This document shows positions 24,434 to 32,119 of a stretch of DNA of 39,361 nt, piece by piece. The notes under the pieces are model-generated. The model was given only the letters and a program-made list of their open reading frames with translations. It was not told where the DNA came from and searched no databases. This DNA comes from JAUSIF01 sp036556265 (GTDB lineage Bacteria; Pseudomonadota; Alphaproteobacteria; Rhizobiales; Xanthobacteraceae): positions 1-39,361 of the forward strand of contig DATBJU010000007.1 in assembly GCA_036556265.1 (NCBI GenBank). The letters are read 5' to 3'. Every line of letters begins with the position of its first letter. Within the stretch, counting starts at the first letter, position 1. The position numbers were made by a program, and so were the translations under genes.

Positions 24434-24490
24434 CCGCGCTTTTTAAGGTCCCCCCAGGTGTGGGTATGCGTGGGTGCGTGGGTCCGGATC

Positions 24491-25705
24491 ATGGCTAAGG
24501 GTAACGGCGCCAAGCGGCGGCATGCTAGGGCAAGCGCCGCCCACCGCTCGGGATTTGTCCGTCTCACCGAACTCCTCTCCGGCGTCGACCCGGGAAAGCC
24601 CCCAATCAATCTCTCCGTCGGCGAGCCGCGTCACGCGATACCGGACTTCGTCGGTCCAATTCTCGCCGACAATCTTCTCGGTTTCGGCCGCTACCCGATG
24701 ACCCGCGGCACCGACCCATTCCGCATTGCTGTCGCGCGCTGGCTCGAACGGCGATATCGCTTACCGCGCGCCGTCGATCCGGCAAGCGAAGTGATCGTGC
24801 TCAACGGCAGCCGCGAGGGCCTGTTTCTTGCAGCGATTGCGGCGCGCCGATTTGTCGGCCCACGCAAGGGCAAACCCGCGATCCTGCTGCCCAACCCCTT
24901 CTACATGGCGTATTTCGCCGGCGCCGAGGCCGCGGGCTGCGAGCCGATTACGCTCCCCGCAACGCGCGCCACAGGTTTTCTGCCCGACTACGATGCGGTT
25001 TCCGAGGAACTCCTCGCACGCACGGTAGCAATCTATCTCTGTTCGCCGGCCAACCCGCAGGGCTCGGTGTTGTCGCGCAATGTGCTTGCGCGCCTCGTTG
25101 AGCGCGCCCGCGCCAACGGCGCGTTCGTCTTCTCCGATGAGTGCTACTCGGAGATTTGGTTGAAGGATGCGCCGCCGCCGGGCGTGCTCGAAGTCGCAGG
25201 TGATAGCTTTGACGGCGTCATCGCCTTCAACTCGCTCTCCAAGCGCTCGAGTCTGCCGGGCCTGCGTTGCGGCTTTGCCGCCGGCGATCCTCACTTCCTC
25301 GCGGCATACATGGACTTGCGCAACGTCGCCGCCCCGCAGGTGCCACAGCCCGTGCAGGCCGTTGCGGTCGCCGCCTATGCAGACGAGGCGCACGTGGAGC
25401 GGAACCGCCGCCTCTATCAGGCGAAGTTCGACCTCGCCGATGGGATTTTGGCCGACCGCTATCGTTATCGCCGCCCCGACGGCGGGTTCTTTCTCTGGCT
25501 CGATATCACGAAGTTCGAGAACGACGAAACGGCGACGCGTGAACTCTGGCTCAGCGAGGGCCTTCGCGTCGTCCCCGGCAGCTACCTCGCCCACCAGTCA
25601 CGCGACGGGACCAATCCAGGCGCCGGCTATGTGCGCGCCGCGCTCGTCGACGATCTGCAAACCACCGAGACGGCACTACGCCGCCTCGCCGAATTCTACG
25701 GCTGA
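24491..25705 (+). CDS. PLP-dependent class I/II aminotransferase (succinyldiaminopimelate aminotransferase-like)
   Basis: 404 residues from the ATG at 24491; GTG codons at 24458 and 24470 in the same frame are alternatives, and a short GTGGGT-rich repeat lies in that stretch. It is a fold-type I aminotransferase: NLSVGEPRHAIPDFV near the N-terminus, SPANPQGSVL and FSDECYSEIW in the PLP domain, the Schiff-base lysine in NSLSKRSSLPGLRCGF, and a C-terminal arginine in a YVRAAL-type block. SLSKRSSLPGLR is typical of DapC-like N-succinyl-LL-diaminopimelate aminotransferases in rhizobia, which would place it in lysine and peptidoglycan precursor synthesis. The substrate is inferred by similarity. 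ftsK starts 27 bp downstream, so cotranscription is likely. Confidence 0.82.
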   Translation: MAKGNGAKRRHARASAAHRSGFVRLTELLSGVDPGKPPINLSVGEPRHAIPDFVGPILADNLLGFGRYPMTRGTDPFRIAVARWLERRYRLPRAVDPASEVIVLNGSREGLFLAAIAARRFVGPRKGKPAILLPNPFYMAYFAGAEAAGCEPITLPATRATGFLPDYDAVSEELLARTVAIYLCSPANPQGSVLSRNVLARLVERARANGAFVFSDECYSEIWLKDAPPPGVLEVAGDSFDGVIAFNSLSKRSSLPGLRCGFAAGDPHFLAAYMDLRNVAAPQVPQPVQAVAVAAYADEAHVERNRRLYQAKFDLADGILADRYRYRRPDGGFFLWLDITKFENDETATRELWLSEGLRVVPGSYLAHQSRDGTNPGAGYVRAALVDDLQTTETALRRLAEFYG

Positions 25706-25732
25706 TCGAATGCAAGTCCGGAAACGACCGCC

Positions 25733-28150
25733 ATGCGCATGAGTTCGACCCGCACGTTCCATCTCCTGCCGGAGGATATTCTTGCGATGCTCGGGCGCCG
25801 ATGCGTCGAGCTCGGTGGGCTCGCCGTCATCGTCTCTTCGCTCGCAATCATCGTTGCGCTTGCGACTTGGTCCGTGCAGGATCCGAGCTTCAACCACGCG
25901 ACCGACGCGGCTGTGAAGAACTGGCTCGGGCGGCCCGGCGCCATCGTCGCCGATTCTTTGATGCAGTCGGTCGGCATCGCAGCGCTTGCCGTGGTTCTGC
26001 CGGCGGCGGTCTGGGGCTGGCAATTTCTCACTCACCGAGCGACCTCGCGTTTGAAGGTCCGGCTCGCGGGCTGGGTGCTCGGTGCCGTCTTCAGCGCAGG
26101 CTTCGTCGCGTCCCTGCCAGCCAGCGAGAACTGGCCGCTCCCTGCCGGCTTGGGCGGCGTGCTTGGCGATGCATTGATGCGCATCCCCGCGTTCGTCATC
26201 GGCGACGCACTTGCCATCGAGGTCAAGATGTTTGTCGGCCTCTTCTATGGCGCACTGGCCGCCCTTGCCCTGGCGGCTGCATGCGGCCTCGGCGCATCGA
26301 GCGCCGAAGAGGATGCCGTGGACGCGGATCGCCCCGGCCGCACGGTCGTTTCGCTCGGCGCGCTCGCGCACGGCATTCTCGCGCTCAAGGCGCGCTTCTC
26401 CGCCCGGCGTGCAGCGCCCCGCGCGTCGCTCCTCGCAATCCTCGGCGAGATGTTCGGCCGCGATCACGATGCAATTCCGTCGGCCCCACGCCGCGAGCCC
26501 ACACTCGAAGGCGCCGGCACCCTCGCCGAAATTTACGACGAAGAGTTTGACGAAGTCGACGAGCCGCGAGAACGCCGCGCTCCGCGCCAACGCACCGCGC
26601 CGCGCCGCAAGGCTGCGCCACGCGCCCGCCGCGGCCGCTACGAGTTCCCCGCGCTCGATTTGCTTGCCGCTACGCCACGCGAACGCGCGCCCGCGCTTTC
26701 GCAGGGTGCGCTCGAAGAAAACGCGCGTCAGCTTGAGAGCGTGCTGAAGGATTTCGGCGTGCAGGGCGAGATCGTCAACATGCGACCGGGCCCGGTGGTC
26801 ACGTTGTACGAGCTCGAGCCGGCACCGGGCATCAAATCATCGCGCGTGATCGGTCTCGCCGACGACATCGCGCGTTCGATGAGCGCGGTCTCGGCACGCG
26901 TCGCGGTGGTGCCCGGCCGCAACGCAATCGGCATCGAGTTGCCGAATCCGCGCCGCGAGAAGGTGGTCCTGCGCGAGTTGCTTTCACATACGACGTTCGC
27001 GCGCTCGGAGCACTGGCTTCCGCTTTGCCTCGGCAAAACAATCGGCGGTGAGCCGGTGATCGTCGATCTCGCGCGCATGCCGCACCTCCTGATCGCCGGC
27101 ACTACGGGCTCCGGCAAGTCGGTCGCGATCAACACAATGATCCTTTCGCTCCTCTATCACTACAAACCGGAGGAGTGCCGGCTGATCCTGATCGATCCGA
27201 AGATGCTCGAACTTTCCGTCTACGACGGCATCCCACATCTGCTGACGCCCGTCGTCACGGATCCGCGCAAGGCGATCATCGCGCTCAAGTGGGCCGTGCG
27301 CGAGATGGAAGAGCGCTACAAGAAGATGTCGAAAGTCGGCGTTCGCAACATCGACGGCTTCAACGCGCGCCTCGCCGAGGCGCGCGAGAAGGGCGAGACG
27401 ATCGTACGCACGGTGCAGACCGGTTTCGACAAGGAAACCGGCGAGGCGGTTTACGAAAAGGAAGAGATGGATCTTGAGCCGCTTCCCTTCATCGTGGTCG
27501 TGGTCGACGAAATGGCCGACCTCATGATGGTCGCCGGCAAGGATATCGAAGGGGCGATTCAGCGGCTCGCGCAAATGGCGCGTGCCGCCGGTATTCATCT
27601 CGTGATGGCGACGCAACGTCCCTCGGTCGACGTCATCACCGGCACCATCAAGGCGAACTTCCCGACGCGCATTTCCTTCCAAGTGACGTCGAAGATCGAC
27701 AGCCGCACCATCCTGGGCGAACAAGGCGCTGAGCAACTGCTCGGCCAAGGCGATATGCTTTATATGGCCGGCGGCGGGCGCATCTCGCGAGTGCACGGCC
27801 CGTTCGTCTCGGACCGCGAAGTCGAGCGCGTAGTCGCGCATCTCAAGGAACAGGGCACGCCGGAATACCTCGAGGCCGTGACCGCCGAGCCCGAGGAGGA
27901 CGAGGCGGGCGGCGCCGTGTTCGACAAGGGTGCTTTCGGCGAGGAAGGCAGCGATCTTTATCAGAAGGCGGTCGCGATCGTCCTGCGTGACCGCAAGGCA
28001 TCGACGAGCTACGTCCAGCGCAGGCTGCAGATCGGTTACAATCGCGCCGCCTCGATTATCGAACGCATGGAGAAGGAAGGCATCGTCGGCCCCGCGAACC
28101 ATGCAGGGAAGCGGGAGATCCTGGTCGAAGGCCGAGAAGAAGCCTATTGA
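25733..28150 (+). CDS. ftsK: DNA translocase FtsK/SpoIIIE
   Basis: 805 residues. About four membrane segments lie in the first 190 residues, followed by a short Arg/Ala/Pro-rich linker (about 250-300). The motor domains carry Walker A GTTGSGKS (about residue 455-462) and Walker B IVVVVDEMADLMM (about 585-597). The C-terminal winged-helix gamma domain (DLYQKAVAIVLRDRKAST to the end) reads KOPS polarity sequences. FtsK pumps the chromosome terminus through the closing septum and activates XerCD at dif. The linker is short compared with E. coli FtsK, as is usual in alphaproteobacteria. The start may be ATG 25733 or the ATG two codons on. The stop overlaps a TTG in the lolA frame, but lolA has a better start downstream. 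Confidence 0.96.
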   Translation: MRMSSTRTFHLLPEDILAMLGRRCVELGGLAVIVSSLAIIVALATWSVQDPSFNHATDAAVKNWLGRPGAIVADSLMQSVGIAALAVVLPAAVWGWQFLTHRATSRLKVRLAGWVLGAVFSAGFVASLPASENWPLPAGLGGVLGDALMRIPAFVIGDALAIEVKMFVGLFYGALAALALAAACGLGASSAEEDAVDADRPGRTVVSLGALAHGILALKARFSARRAAPRASLLAILGEMFGRDHDAIPSAPRREPTLEGAGTLAEIYDEEFDEVDEPRERRAPRQRTAPRRKAAPRARRGRYEFPALDLLAATPRERAPALSQGALEENARQLESVLKDFGVQGEIVNMRPGPVVTLYELEPAPGIKSSRVIGLADDIARSMSAVSARVAVVPGRNAIGIELPNPRREKVVLRELLSHTTFARSEHWLPLCLGKTIGGEPVIVDLARMPHLLIAGTTGSGKSVAINTMILSLLYHYKPEECRLILIDPKMLELSVYDGIPHLLTPVVTDPRKAIIALKWAVREMEERYKKMSKVGVRNIDGFNARLAEAREKGETIVRTVQTGFDKETGEAVYEKEEMDLEPLPFIVVVVDEMADLMMVAGKDIEGAIQRLAQMARAAGIHLVMATQRPSVDVITGTIKANFPTRISFQVTSKIDSRTILGEQGAEQLLGQGDMLYMAGGGRISRVHGPFVSDREVERVVAHLKEQGTPEYLEAVTAEPEEDEAGGAVFDKGAFGEEGSDLYQKAVAIVLRDRKASTSYVQRRLQIGYNRAASIIERMEKEGIVGPANHAGKREILVEGREEAY

Positions 28151-28230
28151 CGAACCCTATCCACGTCGCCAAATCGCCACAGCCGGCGTCTAGCGGGCAG
28201 GCGGGAGCAGCCGATTTCTTCGGAGGAAGT

Positions 28231-29052
28231 ATGGGTCGGACCTACGCGCGAGCCCTGAGGCGTGCCGCACTGATCGGGACGGCGGTCTTGTTTGCTTCGA
28301 CCAGCCTTTCCGCACAGACGGCCGTCCCTGCAGGCCAGCCCCTGCCGGCGGTGGTCCCGATGCCGCCGCTTCCCCCGCTTCCCAAGGAGGGAACGCTCGC
28401 GAAGGCGGGAACGACGCAGACGATCTCGACTGCAGCCGCCGCCTCGGGCATGTTCGCAAAGTCTGTTGCAACCGCACCCAACCCAATCAAGCCGACCAAG
28501 ACGGCGAACTTCGACAGCGCGCAAAAGGCGACTGTCGAGCGCGTGAACTCTTACTTCAACGGAATCAATACGCTCGTCGGAAATTTCGTGCAGGTCGGGC
28601 CTGACGGCCGCCGCTCGGAGGGCGAATTCTATATGCAGAAGCCCGGCAAAGTGCGCTTCGACTACGACCCGCCGAGCCCCGTCGAGCTGATCTCCGACGG
28701 CAAGTCGGTCATTGTCCGCGACCGCAAGCTCGCCACCCAGGATCTCTACCCGCTGTCGCAGACACCGCTCCGTTTCCTGCTGAGCGAAAAGCTCGATCTG
28801 TTCAAGGATTCGAATGTGGTCGGCGTCTATCAGGACGACATTTTCGTCACCGTAGTCATCGAAGAAACACAGCCGGTCGTCGGCACGCATCGCCTGATGA
28901 TCATGTTCGGCGCGAAGGACGCACAACTGAAGCAATGGACGGTCACCGATCCGCAGGGCTACGACACGACGGTCGCCGTCTACAATCTCGACCAATCGCA
29001 GAAGCCCGACCCCGCGCTGTTCCGGATCGAGTACCAACGTATGCTGCAATAG
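28231..29052 (+). CDS. lolA: Outer-membrane lipoprotein carrier LolA
   Basis: 273 residues from the ATG at 28231, which has an excellent GGAGGA site 5 nt upstream; the frame is open back to a TTG at 28147, but only the later start gives a signal peptide (ALRRAALIGTAVLFASTSLSAQ). After a Pro/Ala-rich linker the LolA domain begins at about residue 95 (VERVNSYFNGINTLVGNFVQ), with the typical GEFYMQKPGKVRFDYDPP and TDPQGYDTTVAVYNL blocks. LolA is the periplasmic chaperone that carries lipoproteins from LolCDE to the outer membrane. It follows ftsK closely. The sequence after its stop is the broken xth gene. Confidence 0.92.
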   Translation: MGRTYARALRRAALIGTAVLFASTSLSAQTAVPAGQPLPAVVPMPPLPPLPKEGTLAKAGTTQTISTAAAASGMFAKSVATAPNPIKPTKTANFDSAQKATVERVNSYFNGINTLVGNFVQVGPDGRRSEGEFYMQKPGKVRFDYDPPSPVELISDGKSVIVRDRKLATQDLYPLSQTPLRFLLSEKLDLFKDSNVVGVYQDDIFVTVVIEETQPVVGTHRLMIMFGAKDAQLKQWTVTDPQGYDTTVAVYNLDQSQKPDPALFRIEYQRMLQ

Positions 29053-29060
29053 GCGCAGCA

Positions 29061-29441
29061 CCCGCGGTCGTTTCAAAACATCCGTTCGCCGACATTTCCC
29101 GCGACAGTTTCTGCGGAAGAAACGACGCGCGTCACGTCGCGGTCGTGTTCGACGGCGCCGCGCAATTCTCCAAACCTTTGACCGTTTACAGTTTTTACGT
29201 TCCCGCCGGCGGTGACGAGCCCGATCCCTCGGTCAATGGGAAATTCGCGCACAAGCTGGCGTTCCTCGACGAGCTAGCGCGTTGCTCGGTCTCCCGCATT
29301 TCAGCGGCAGACGAGCGTGCGCTCCTCGTCGGCGACCTCAATGTCGCTCCGCTCGAACACGACGCGTGGAGCCAAAAGCATTTGCTCAAATGGACACGCC
29401 CGTCCGATCACGTGCCGGTTCTCGCGACGTTCGAGCTCTAG
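29061..29441 (+). pseudogene. xth: Exodeoxyribonuclease III (xth) remnant
   Basis: About 126 codons without internal stops match only two pieces of the exonuclease III family (normal length about 260-270). The first piece is VSKHPFADISRDSFCG, then NDARHVAVVF, FYVPAGGDEPDP, KFAHKLAFLDE and VGDLNVAPLEHDAW. The second is RPSDHVPVLATFEL. The N-terminal about 100 residues, including the metal-binding Asn and Glu, are absent: the match begins about 10 bp after the lolA stop. A second gap of about 75 residues occurs near base 29390, where WSQKHLLK joins directly to WTRPSDHVPV, skipping the usual segment with the catalytic-core Trp/Tyr/Arg residues. No plausible start codon with ribosome-binding site exists; the only upstream ATG in frame lies 118 bases inside lolA. 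It was probably inactivated by two deletions. Confidence 0.8.
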
Positions 29442-29494
29442 TCCGGCGATTGTTTACTTGGGTTTGCCAAGTACATAATCGCCTCTAGTCCGGC
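29436..29494. repeat. Palindrome flanked by 12-bp direct repeats
   Basis: GGCGATTGTTTACTTGG (29445-29461), loop GTTTG, CCAAGTACATAATCGCC (29467-29483) forms a 17-bp stem with one mismatch and one G-U pair. It lies between two exact copies of CTCTAGTCCGGC (29436-29447 and 29483-29494). Each copy contains the stop codon of the adjacent convergent reading frame (xth remnant TAG; cyclic-nucleotide protein TAG on the minus strand). It may act as a bidirectional terminator, although no T-run follows, or be a small mobile-element-like insertion. Confidence 0.65.
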
Positions 29495-29961
29495 TCTTCC
29501 TCCGCCTTCTCGAACAGCGGCGCCACGAGATCAAGATCGGAGAGCGTCGACTTGAGCCGGCTCGACATCATTTGCCGTAGCGCTACCGCCGCGCGCGGTT
29601 CACCTTCCAGCATACGGAGAAACACTGTGCGGGGAATGCGGAGCAGACCTGTCGGCTCAAGTGCAGTCGCAGTGGCCGGCCGTAGCGTATCGACGATCAA
29701 TGCCGACTCGCCGATCAGCGTGCCCGCCCGAGCGACTGTTCCGCCGGTGCCGGTTGCGTGGTCGCGTGTACCCTTGATCTCAATCGCCCCGTATACGACG
29801 ACGTACCCGCCGTCGGCGGGTTCCCCTTCCTCAAACAGCAACTGGCCCCCGCGCAAGTGCAACGCCTCGGCACTGATCGCCAGGATGCGCAGCGGCTCCC
29901 GACCGAGGACGCCGAACGTGGGCACACGGCTGAGGAAAGCGATGTCGTCTTCGAGCGCCAT
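29485..29961 (-). CDS. Stand-alone cyclic nucleotide-binding domain protein
   Basis: 158 residues, one CAP-type cyclic-nucleotide-binding domain (about residues 10-130) and no helix-turn-helix. The phosphate-binding cassette is intact: GESALIVDTLRPATATA has the conserved Glu and Arg that hold the sugar and phosphate of cAMP or cGMP. An acidic tail (FEKAEEEPD) ends the protein. The ATG at 29961 lies 3 bp after the stop of the response-regulator gene, so the two are very probably translated from one mRNA. Without a DNA-binding domain it must act through protein contact. The ligand and partner are unknown; the neighbouring regulator is the obvious candidate. Confidence 0.85.
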   Translation of the reverse strand: MALEDDIAFLSRVPTFGVLGREPLRILAISAEALHLRGGQLLFEEGEPADGGYVVVYGAIEIKGTRDHATGTGGTVARAGTLIGESALIVDTLRPATATALEPTGLLRIPRTVFLRMLEGEPRAAVALRQMMSSRLKSTLSDLDLVAPLFEKAEEEPD

Positions 29962-29964
29962 CGA

Positions 29965-30651
29965 CTAGGGAACGAGCTTATAACCGCCGGCCTCGGTAAC
30001 GAGCAGCGCGGCGTTGGCCGGGTCCTTCTCGATCTTCTGACGCAGACGGTAGATGTGGGTTTCGAGCGTGTGCGTGGTCACGCCGGAATTGTAGCCCCAC
30101 ACTTCTTGCAGCAGCACCTCGCGTGATACCGGCCGCTGCCCGGCGCGATAGAGATAGCGCAGGATCGCCGTCTCTTTGTCAGTCAGGCGGATTTTCGAGC
30201 CGCGCTCGTTGACGAGAAGTTTTGCACCCGGCCGAAAGCTATAGGGACCGATTGGGAAGATTGCATCCTCGCTTGCCTCGTGGCTCCGCAGCTGGGCGCG
30301 AATGCGAGCGAGCAGCACTGCAAAGCGGAACGGCTTTGGCACATAATCGTTTGCACCGGCCTCCAGCCCCAGGATCGTGTCGGAGTCCGTATCGGCTCCG
30401 GTCAACATGATTACCGGGGCCTTGAACCCGTTCTTACGCAGCACCCGCACGGCATCGCGGCCGTCCATATCGGGGAGGCCGACGTCCATCAGGACGAGAT
30501 CGACATGGCCCGCCTTAGCCTCCTGCAGCGCGGCCTGCGCGGTCTCCACCGCGTTCGTCTCGAATTCCTCGTGCAGGGCAAGCTGCTCGACGAGCGCGTC
30601 GCGGAGCTCCGGATCGTCGTCGACCACGAGGATTTTTCGCGCGTTCGGCAT
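29965..30651 (-). CDS. OmpR/PhoB-family response regulator (CenR-like)
   Basis: 228 residues from the ATG at 30651 with AGAGGA 5 nt upstream; the frame goes on to 30864 but without domain similarity. The receiver domain has the acidic pair VVDDDPELRD, the phosphorylated Asp in VDLVLMDVGLPDMDG, the Thr in MLTGADTDSD and the Lys in NDYVPKPFR. The winged-helix effector domain contains RLTDKETAILRYLYRAG and VTTHTLETHIYRLRQKIE. The wording closely resembles the alphaproteobacterial envelope regulator CenR, as far as I can recall; this should be checked. No histidine kinase gene lies nearby. The downstream gene encodes a cyclic-nucleotide-binding protein. The 150-bp region upstream is shared with a divergent L,D-transpeptidase, a cell-wall gene and possible target. 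Confidence 0.88.
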   Translation of the reverse strand: MPNARKILVVDDDPELRDALVEQLALHEEFETNAVETAQAALQEAKAGHVDLVLMDVGLPDMDGRDAVRVLRKNGFKAPVIMLTGADTDSDTILGLEAGANDYVPKPFRFAVLLARIRAQLRSHEASEDAIFPIGPYSFRPGAKLLVNERGSKIRLTDKETAILRYLYRAGQRPVSREVLLQEVWGYNSGVTTHTLETHIYRLRQKIEKDPANAALLVTEAGGYKLVP

Positions 30652-30801
30652 CAATTCCTCTCTCCTGCCCCGCGAGTGTACAACACCGGCAGCGCCGGGC
30701 CAGACGGCACCGACCATGCAAATGTCGGCTGTTCTCGGACGCGCGGAACTAGACCACGAGGCAAGGCGAGGCAAGTGCGCCCGGCATTTCCTATACGAAA
30801 C

Positions 30802-31344
30802 GTGAAGCGGAAAGGTTACGCGACGCCACGTGCAGTTCTCCGAGTATCGCGTGCCCCGGCGCATGCGAGCCGAGGCGTGCTGCGTTTTAATGGGTTGGCG
30901 CTTCCCGTCGCACTCGGGCGCGCCGGCATCAAAGCAAACAAGCGCGAGGGCGACGGCGCGAGCCCGCGTGGACGCTTTCGCCTCGTCCGCCTCTGGTGGC
31001 GTGCAGATCGCCTGCCGCGCCCCCAGGTGCGATTGCCCATGCGCCCAATTCGCCGCGACGACGCCTGGTGCGAGGATCCCGCGAGCCGCCGCTACAATCG
31101 TCCGTTCAAGCTTTCACCCGCCAGCGCTGGCGACCGCCTTTGGCGCGACGACCATCTTTACGATCTCCTGATCGAGCTCGACCACAACACGCGTCCACGT
31201 ATCGCGGGCCGCGGCAGCGCTGTTTTCATTCACATCGCACGGCCGAATCTTGCGCCGACTGCCGGCTGCATCGGGCTCGCAGCAAACGCACTCGAGCGCA
31301 TGCTCCCTCGACTCCGCCGCGACGGCACGATCGAAATCGGCTAG
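30802..31344 (+). CDS. L,D-transpeptidase family protein (YkuD-like)
   Basis: 180 residues if it starts at GTG 30802; no ATG fits, and upstream parts of the open frame run over the response-regulator gene and are not coding. The conserved run GRAGIKANKREGDGASPRGRF, RRDDAWCEDPASRRYNRP, WRDDHLYDLLIELDHN and HIARPNLAPTAGCIGL gives the catalytic His and the Cys of the TAGC block. No signal peptide is visible, unlike the copy at 286. That is common in this subfamily and leaves its location uncertain. It is divergent from the response-regulator gene. Its TAG stop shares the four bases CTAG (31341-31344) with the convergent yggS stop. Confidence 0.82.
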   Translation: MKRKGYATPRAVLRVSRAPAHASRGVLRFNGLALPVALGRAGIKANKREGDGASPRGRFRLVRLWWRADRLPRPQVRLPMRPIRRDDAWCEDPASRRYNRPFKLSPASAGDRLWRDDHLYDLLIELDHNTRPRIAGRGSAVFIHIARPNLAPTAGCIGLAANALERMLPRLRRDGTIEIG

Positions 31345-32021
31345 TCCTGCCGCCGCTCCCCGAAGATCGCCGTGCCGATCCGCACGTGCGTCGCGCCGAA
31401 CGCGATCGCGTTCTTGAAATCCGCGCTCATTCCCATCGACAGCAGCGAAAGCCCGTTGCGCTTGGCGATCTTTGCCGTGAGCGCGAAATGCATCGCCGGT
31501 GCCTCATCGAGCGGCGGAATGCACATCAGCCCCTCGATCGCAAGGCCATACTTTTCGCGGCATTCGGCGATGAACGCATCCGCTCCCTCGGGCAGCACAC
31601 CGGCCTTCTGTGGCTCGGCACCCGTGTTGATCTCGACGAACAAACGTGGCCGCTTTCCCTGTCTCGCGATCTCATCGGCTAGCGCCTCGGCGATCTTCGC
31701 ACGATCGACGGTATGGATGACGTCGAACAGCGCGACCGCCTCGCGCGCCTTGTTCGATTGCAGCGGTCCGACAAGATGCAGTTCGATGTCGGGGTACCGT
31801 GCGCGCAATGGCGGCCACTTCTCCTTCGCTTCCTGGACCCGGTTCTCGCCGAACATACGATGGCCGGCGCCGATGACCGGCTCGATCGCGTGGGCGTCGA
31901 ACGTTTTACTGATAGCGACGACTGTCACCGATCCAGGCGCGCGCCCAGCCTCGCGGCAGGCATCCGCAATTTCGGCGCGAACCGTGCGAAGTCGATCAGC
32001 GGACGTCTCTTGCCGTGGCAT
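31341..32021 (-). CDS. yggS: YggS/PLPBP pyridoxal-phosphate homeostasis protein
   Basis: 226 residues from the ATG at 32021; a longer frame to 32159 overlaps leuS and lacks similarity. The fold-type III PLP barrel is shown by VVAISKTF (PLP lysine in SKT), GENRVQEAKEKW, LHLVGPLQSNKAREA, FVEINTGAEPQKAGV, EGLMCIPP and LSMGMSADFKNAIAFGATHVRIG. YggS has no known enzymatic activity; it buffers free PLP and affects amino-acid metabolism. A sequence such as AGGAACA lies rather far from the start. It is divergent from leuS with about 98 bp between starts. Confidence 0.94.
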   Translation of the reverse strand: MPRQETSADRLRTVRAEIADACREAGRAPGSVTVVAISKTFDAHAIEPVIGAGHRMFGENRVQEAKEKWPPLRARYPDIELHLVGPLQSNKAREAVALFDVIHTVDRAKIAEALADEIARQGKRPRLFVEINTGAEPQKAGVLPEGADAFIAECREKYGLAIEGLMCIPPLDEAPAMHFALTAKIAKRNGLSLLSMGMSADFKNAIAFGATHVRIGTAIFGERRQD

Positions 32022-32119
32022 CGAAGTCGTTCGTTGTTCCTGCACGGCCGCAACCCGTTGACCGGTGAAGCTTTTTGTTGTCCTAGTCAACTTCTCCCGA
32101 GCTACCGCCGCATGAATCG

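Noticed and set aside
28935..29060. ATG inside lolA as a start for the xth remnant
   Set aside because: The resulting first 42 residues are out-of-frame lolA sequence without similarity or a ribosome-binding site.
30222..30801. Plus-strand extension of the second L,D-transpeptidase frame (from 30280)
   Set aside because: It lies antisense to the response-regulator gene; family similarity begins only after about 30802.
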